Origin: Stropharia rugosoannulata
Taxonomy: Eukaryota; Basidiomycota; Agaricomycetes; Agaricales; Strophariaceae
DNA: 64,000 bases
NCBI GenBank assembly: GCA_028532985.1
Contig: JANCIK010000006.1
Span: forward strand, 2,418,001 to 2,482,000
Direction of reading: 5' to 3'
The notes beneath the pieces were generated by a model, which worked only from the letters and a program-made list of their open reading frames with translations, was not told the origin of the DNA and made no database searches. A program made the translations under genes and the position numbers. Of this stretch, positions 58,823 to 64,000 are shown in pieces (the stretch's first letter is position 1; the number at the start of each line of letters is the position of its first letter).

Positions 58823-59570
58823 TCAGGTTACCATGTACATGTCATCGTAACCTGGACTGCTGTCCCTCTCCGGTGGCGCATCCAGTTGCTCATAGTCGGT
58901 TTCCCGTGCTTTTGCGGAAGCGCGGCGCTTGGGCCTGGGGGGAGCCTTGGAGGCTGGGGTAGCCTTTGTTCGCCTCGGAGCGCGCCCAACGGGAGCAGAA
59001 AGACCAGTGAGGCGTTCAATCTGAATAGTGGGGACCTCTTGAGCAGATGTGCCTTCCTGGTCGGTTTTTATATCCTCTTCGCCGTCCGTTGCTCGCTCTT
59101 TCCCCTTGGCTGACGGAGTTTTGGGGATCAGCGTCACTTCTTGGAATGCAATCCGCTGCTCCGTATTTGCAACGTGCACTACAGACCGTTTGCTCCAATC
59201 GTGAATTTCTGAAGTGGTGGCGTAAACTAGACTGTCAACAATGTAAATGCTCAGCCGTACCTTTATCGTCAGTAAATATCAATTCAGTTCCAAGAAGCAA
59301 GTCGTGGCGGCCCTTTAAGACAGTGCCTTGTAGTTGTAGGAACGGAGATGGCGTATCCAGACCCTGGTCTTGTTGAGTACGGAAGTCTCATTATTTGGAG
59401 TAGCAGCATACGATCAAGCGATAAGACGAGGAAGTCGGGACTAGAGTTGGTTCGATTTCTCCCATATCCAGCGTCACGTAGAGAACTTCTTCATCTTCGT
59501 ATTCTTCGTCCGACGAAAAAGAATCAACTTGTTTATATCCAGGACAAAGCGATGAGGGAGCAACAGACAT
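58823..59570 (-). CDS. TFIIIC triple-barrel subunit (Tfc7/GTF3C6 type)
   Basis: Exons 59570-59412, 59363-59261 and 59208-58823 join to 215 residues. TFIIIC binds the A and B boxes of tRNA genes to recruit TFIIIB and RNA polymerase III. The triple-barrel domain pattern is clear: an acidic SSDEEYEDEE entry, VLYVTLDMGEIEPTLV, YRLIGLDTPSPFLQL, GTVLKGRHDLLLGTELIFTD, then TEQRIAFQEVTL. The C-terminal third is basic and Pro/Ala-rich with PRRTKATPASKAPPRPKRRA, a nuclear localisation type stretch. The start is ATG 59570 by the short acidic leader usual in the family. The gene is intact. Confidence 0.87.
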
Positions 59571-60409
59571 AGACCCGGTAAGTTATGTTTGGACACGCCA
59601 CGAATATTTAACTTGTAGGTCAAGTCTAAGTTCAAGCCGAGATCAAGTCGAAGAGGTTTAATGTTTGGCTACGCTTACCACAAAAAATTACGTAACTAAC
59701 CGAATTAATTGAAGGAAGACACCTCCCACCTCCTCCCACCTACCGGCTTATAATTAATGATTGGACTAAGAGAAGCAGACAGGATTTAAGTCAAATGCAA
59801 TCCATGATGCATGAGTGCTGTAGGCGTAGTAGAGAGCTGGACTCGGACTGGTGAGCGGTATCTTGTATTTCAGCAGTGGGAATCTTCTTGTAATCTTCAT
59901 GTTCTGTATTAACAAAACGTGGACATAAACCACTTAATTTGAACTTTGTGTATCTTTAACAGCAGAAATTACATATTACTTGCGCATTGTACAATACTTA
60001 ATGTATGTACATGTATAGTACCCGATGGATACCTATTGAAACGGTGCCATTTTTATCTAACTTGAAGCACATCATTACATGCAACTGCCTATCACCACCG
60101 GACATCCATTCTTACGTATAATTCCTACAACACAGTGGGAGCGGGCTGACGGTAAAAACAACTCCGCATTTCTGTTCTGGCTGGCTTTACAAGTCTGGAG
60201 GCTGTTTGAACTGGCTCGAGATGAACTTTGGCCCAACTTTGCTCTTGTTCAGTCAGTTAGCGCGATTTGATAAGGTGAGAATAGAGCATGACATCACGGC
60301 GACCGCCGGTGGTAGCATATGGCACTATATTCGACCGCGGATGCGTTCCGCCTGTCGTGGTTCATGCGCACATAAACCCTCGCACCTTGTCCTTGAACCA
60401 ACAACTACA
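59571..60409. other. divergent intergenic region
   Basis: These 839 bp lie between the TFIIIC subunit gene (-) and the amidohydrolase gene (+). The left part is AT-rich; an imperfect tandem CACCTCC pair sits near 59722. No gene is supported, although the frame of the next gene is open upstream of its ATG at 60410. Confidence 0.4.
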
Positions 60410-63400
60410 ATGGACAAGCTCCCCATACAGCGCAAGGGGACCACTCGTTCAACCGCCTTCAAATCGCTCCTGGCGGCTATTTTGGTGGCAGTGATTGTCT
60501 CGACCTCACTAGGGATCTCCTTCCAGCACAACCGAGTTACCCACTCGAAAGTTCCCATAAATGCAGCACATATTGTCAACCAGTGCGACGCTTTGAACGT
60601 TCTGCCTGGCCCGCCGAAGGACTTCCATCAGAGAGCGGAGTCTGACCGCTACGTCTCTGGCACCCCGCCGACCCTCATCCGCAACGCGACGATCTGGACC
60701 GGACGCGTTTCTGGGTATGAGGTAGTCAGAGGAGACGTGCTTATAGACAAAGGCATTATACAAAGCGTAGGGCAGGTCGAGAAGAGCGCGTTGCATGCGC
60801 AGGATCTAGTTGTTATTGACGCCCATGGGGCATGGGTCACACCTGGGTATGTTGCTCTGCAATTCAAGTCTGGCTGACATAGTCACGGAAATCGGGGTGC
60901 TGACTTACTGGAACAACTAGAATCGTTGATATGCACTCGCATTTGGGTGTTGACAGCGCACCTGCCCTCCGGGGTTCTGATGATACGAACTCACTCAAGG
61001 GATTAGCCATGCCCTGGCTCCGCAGCCTCGACGGTCTAAACACCCACGACGATGCATACAAACTGTCAATATCAGGCGGAGTCACCACGGCGAATGTTCT
61101 CCCGGGGTCGGCCGACGCTATAGGAGGGCAGGCATTCACAATCAAGTTACGCCCCACAGCAGAGCGCTCATCGTCCGCAATGGTTTTGGAACCCCCGCAC
61201 TCTCTCAACGGCTCTCGCGTTGACCCCTCTTCGCCACTTCGCTGGAGGCAGATGAAGTAAGTGCGCCCCCTTCTTATTTTTGCGGTTTTTTGACATAGCT
61301 GGTTCTTTAGGCATGCCTGCGGCGAGAACCCAAGTAAGTAAAAGGTGCATGTATGCTATCTCTAGCTTAACTCCATCCAGGCAGGGTATATTCAGGTACT
61401 AGAATGGATACTATTTGGGCTTTCAGACAAGCGTATGTCTAATCATTCATTCAAGAATGCTATAAATAATTATTCCACTTTAGATACGATACAGCTCGCA
61501 AATTAAAAGAGAAGCAGGACGCTTATTGCTCTAAAGCACTCCAGGGGCAATGGCAGGGACTCGGAGACTTCCCCGAAGACCTGCAATGGGAAGCGCTGGT
61601 AGATGTGCTTCGAGGACGCGTCAAGGTTGGATAGCTCCATTCATACCTGCCTCGTATCTGACCCGAGATAAGGTCCATAATCACTGTTATGAGGCCGTCG
61701 ATTTGGACGGTATGGTTCGAGTGCGTATATGCTGAGCTCAGACTCTATGTTATAAATTTACCTTCTTTCTCTAGCTCACTAATGAATTTAAATTCTCAAT
61801 TGCTGCATTCCACCATGCTCACGAAACTTACCTGGTTCCCGATCTGCTAAAGAAAGCCTACGGTATGTTTTGACATTAGTTATAATGTTTTGGTATTGAA
61901 TTATGCTCAGGCAAGACCCCTGCTATTGCTCTATTTGCTACCAATGCAAGATATAAGCGCGAAGCCTATCGTGGAAGCGAATTTGCTCCCCGCATCCTGA
62001 CTGACAATGGGTTGAACGTTGTGATGAAAGTGAGCCAACACCTTGTGGTGTTTGACTCTGAATCTTATGTTTCCGTTCAAGAGTGACCACCCTGTTCTTA
62101 ACTCGCGCCATCTGCTTTATGAAGCTCAGCAGGCCCATTATTATGGACTCCCCGACAACCTCGCCCTAGCTTCAGTGACGTCGACACCAGCAACTGTACT
62201 TGGCTACGATCATAGGATTGGATTTGTAAAGCCAGGTATGTTCCTCCAGAAACGTTATCAGGAAGAGCCTGTGACTCATATATTCCTTAGGGTACGACGC
62301 AGGTAATATGATAGTGAATTTCCCATCTATCTTCACTAATGTTTAAATCCTAGATCTTGTCATCTGGGATAGTCATCCCCTGGCACTTGGTGCGACTCCC
62401 AAGCAGGTTTTCATCGACGGAGTCGCCCAACTCAAGAAACCCCACGTCAGCAAGAAACCTGCCTCATTCCAACATGTACCGAAGACCCCTGACTTCACTA
62501 AGGAAAGGGAGGATGCACTGAAGTACGAGGGACTACCACCACTGGAGCCTAAGAAGGCGAAATCAGATGTTGTCGCGTTCACCAATGTAAAAAGCATTCT
62601 TCTCAGGCAGAGTGGCAGTGTACGCGAAGCCTTTTCTGCTGCCAAGGCAGGCGAGCGCGGTGTCGTTGTTTTCAGGCGGGGAGAGGTCGATTGTGTTGGC
62701 ACATCCGCAGATTGCTCGGTGAGAGAATTGGACGAGGACGCTCAAGTGATCGATTTGGAGGGGGGATCTATTTCGTGAGTCCTTTGATCTACATAATTAC
62801 ATCGTTGACTGGCATGACAGCTAACGTCTTTACTTTCAGCCCTTCCCTTATCAGCTTTGGCAGCCGCCTGGGGCTGAACAATATCGATGGTGAACCCAGC
62901 ACGAATGATGGGAAGGTGTATAACCCGCTCAAAGCCGATGGTCCTTCTATTCTTGGAGATGCACCAGTCATCCGTGCTGTTGATGGACTGCAATTCTCAA
63001 CACGGGATGCCTTGTGGGTGTATTTCCTATTCCATTGCACACCTTTCTGACGACTTTGTGCATTGAAGACTTGCCTACCGTGGAGGAGTGACTGTCGGTA
63101 TAACTGCCCCTACGTCGTCTAGCTTCTTAGCGGGCGTGTCTACTGCATTTAATACAGGAAGCGCGCACAGACTCGTCGAGGGCGCCATCGTCCAGGAGGT
63201 TGCCGCCGTGCACATTTCGATCGACTCATCTACCCCTAGTGTGAGCACACAGATTGGTGTTCTGCGCAACCTACTCTCAGGCAGGGGCGATGGCGAGATG
63301 GGTGATTTGTTCACCAAGGTTGCAGAGGTACGTTTACTTCAGTGTCTCTCACTGGGGTTGTTCATTCAGTGGAGCTCATTACATGCATCATCAGGCAGCG

Positions 63401-64000
63401 TTGCCACTGGTTGTTGAGGTTCATAGCGCTGATATTATGGCAACTCTTATCGGCCTAAAGAATGACATCGAAGACGCTCGTGGAACGACAATACGCATGA
63501 CGTTCACGGGTGCGAGCGAGGCTCATATTCTCGCAAAGGAGATTGGAGAAGCTGGTGTGGGCGTCATCCTGAACCCACCCAGACCGTTCCCCGGAACATG
63601 GAAGTCAAAGAGAATGTCAGTCGTTCCCTTTTGTGATTTCATGCTAGCCATATTGATTTGCGCACTTATTGAAACTAAAGTCTTCCTGGCCCTCCTCTCA
63701 CGAAGCAGAATGCAGTCGCGGAGCTTGTAGCGCATAATGTAACTGTTGGATTGGGAATCCAAGAACAATGGAGCGCGAGGAGCACACGATTTGATGTCGC
63801 CTGGGTGCGTTTGGTTAATTTCTTTACCATTTCTATGCTAATTTTCATTTGTAATAGACTGCTCTCGAGGCTAACGGTGCGCTAACCGGTGCAGATGCCA
63901 TCGCATTGGCATCAGTCAATATTGAGCGCCTTCTAGGCGTAGACACGCCTGTACGCGACCTAGTTGCGGTGCGCCGTGGGTCGTTGTTTGACTTTGAGGG
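60410..64000 (+). CDS. large amidohydrolase, 5' part, tandem hydrolase-like halves
   Basis: The gene starts at ATG 60410 and runs off the window. Residues 18-42 form a membrane anchor or signal (AFKSLLAAILVAVIVSTSLG). The first metal-dependent hydrolase domain has IRNATIWTG, DAHGAWVTPGIVDMHSHLGV with the HxH metal motif, GGVTTANVLPGSA, NHCYEAVD, AAFHHAHETYLVP and SDHPVLN, the pattern of the composite-domain amidohydrolases often labelled CE9-like in basidiomycetes. A second half follows from about 62620: VVVFRRGEVDCVG, VIDLEGGSISPSLISFGS, then GGVTVGITAPT. Over ten short exons are present. Substrate unknown; imidazolone-propionase or dipeptidase-like hydrolysis outside the cell is plausible. 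Confidence 0.88.

Noticed and set aside
1..64000. CRISPR arrays, bacterial operons, or prophage
   Set aside because: No regular short direct repeats with unique spacers are seen; gene structure is eukaryotic throughout.

Overview
The window is nuclear DNA from a filamentous basidiomycete, most likely an Agaricomycete (mushroom or wood-decay fungus). Almost every gene is split by many short introns of about 45 to 90 bp with GT-AG ends. The protein families fit this group: a DUF6535 membrane protein, paired multi-exon P450s, two AA6-type benzoquinone reductases, a DUF2015 protein and a 7-TM-like family typical of agarics. Genes lie on both strands with no operons. All exon joins come from reading splice signals, frame and family resemblance by eye; no alignment or search was run.

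Layout, 1 to 24 kb: the 3' part of a giant DUF3638/DUF3645 protein (+), P450 copy 1 (-), a gene-poor 2.2 kb stretch, a BCS1-type AAA ATPase (+), a dynactin p24-like coiled-coil protein (-), an LRR-like unknown (+), P450 copy 2 (+), and a copper P-type ATPase of the CCC2/ATP7 type (+). A split tRNA-Phe(GAA) gene follows (-). 24.5 to 34 kb: a DUF6535 membrane protein with a Gln/Asn-rich repeated tail (+), a proline/serine-rich single-pass membrane protein (-), a flavin-reductase-like protein (-), and an ABM-type dimeric barrel gene carrying a one-base frameshift (+).

34.3 to 38.5 kb is the accessory part. It holds an intron-studded, TGAG-rich locus with no coding potential, then an LTR-like element whose promoter half recurs inverted at 52.6 kb, with an internally duplicated intron/exon unit. 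38.5 to 47 kb: DUF1771/Smr protein (-), DUF2015 protein (+), two tandem quinone reductases (-), and a 7-TM-like protein (-). 47 to 57 kb is mostly housekeeping: NAT10/Kre33 RNA cytidine acetyltransferase (+), COQ3 (-), an HSD10-like dehydrogenase (-) divergent from monothiol glutaredoxin GRX5 (+), and a UbiA prenyltransferase (-) with two GC-AG introns. After a 2 kb gap come a TFIIIC triple-barrel subunit (-) and the 5' part of a large secreted or membrane-anchored amidohydrolase (+) that runs off the right edge.

Functional themes are mitochondrial and redox work (COQ3, GRX5, HSD10-like, possibly BCS1-like), quinone cycling (two AA6 reductases, a UbiA enzyme, COQ3), copper delivery to secreted enzymes, and RNA production and modification (NAT10, TFIIIC, tRNA-Phe). 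I see no classical secondary-metabolite cluster, CRISPR array, or complete transposon with coding capacity. The strongest leads are the SecA-like motif order in the DUF3638 protein, the spliced non-coding locus at 34.4 to 36 kb, the repeated prion-like tail of the DUF6535 protein, the exon-pair duplication in the copper ATPase, and the tandem, partly dead hydrolase domains at the right edge.
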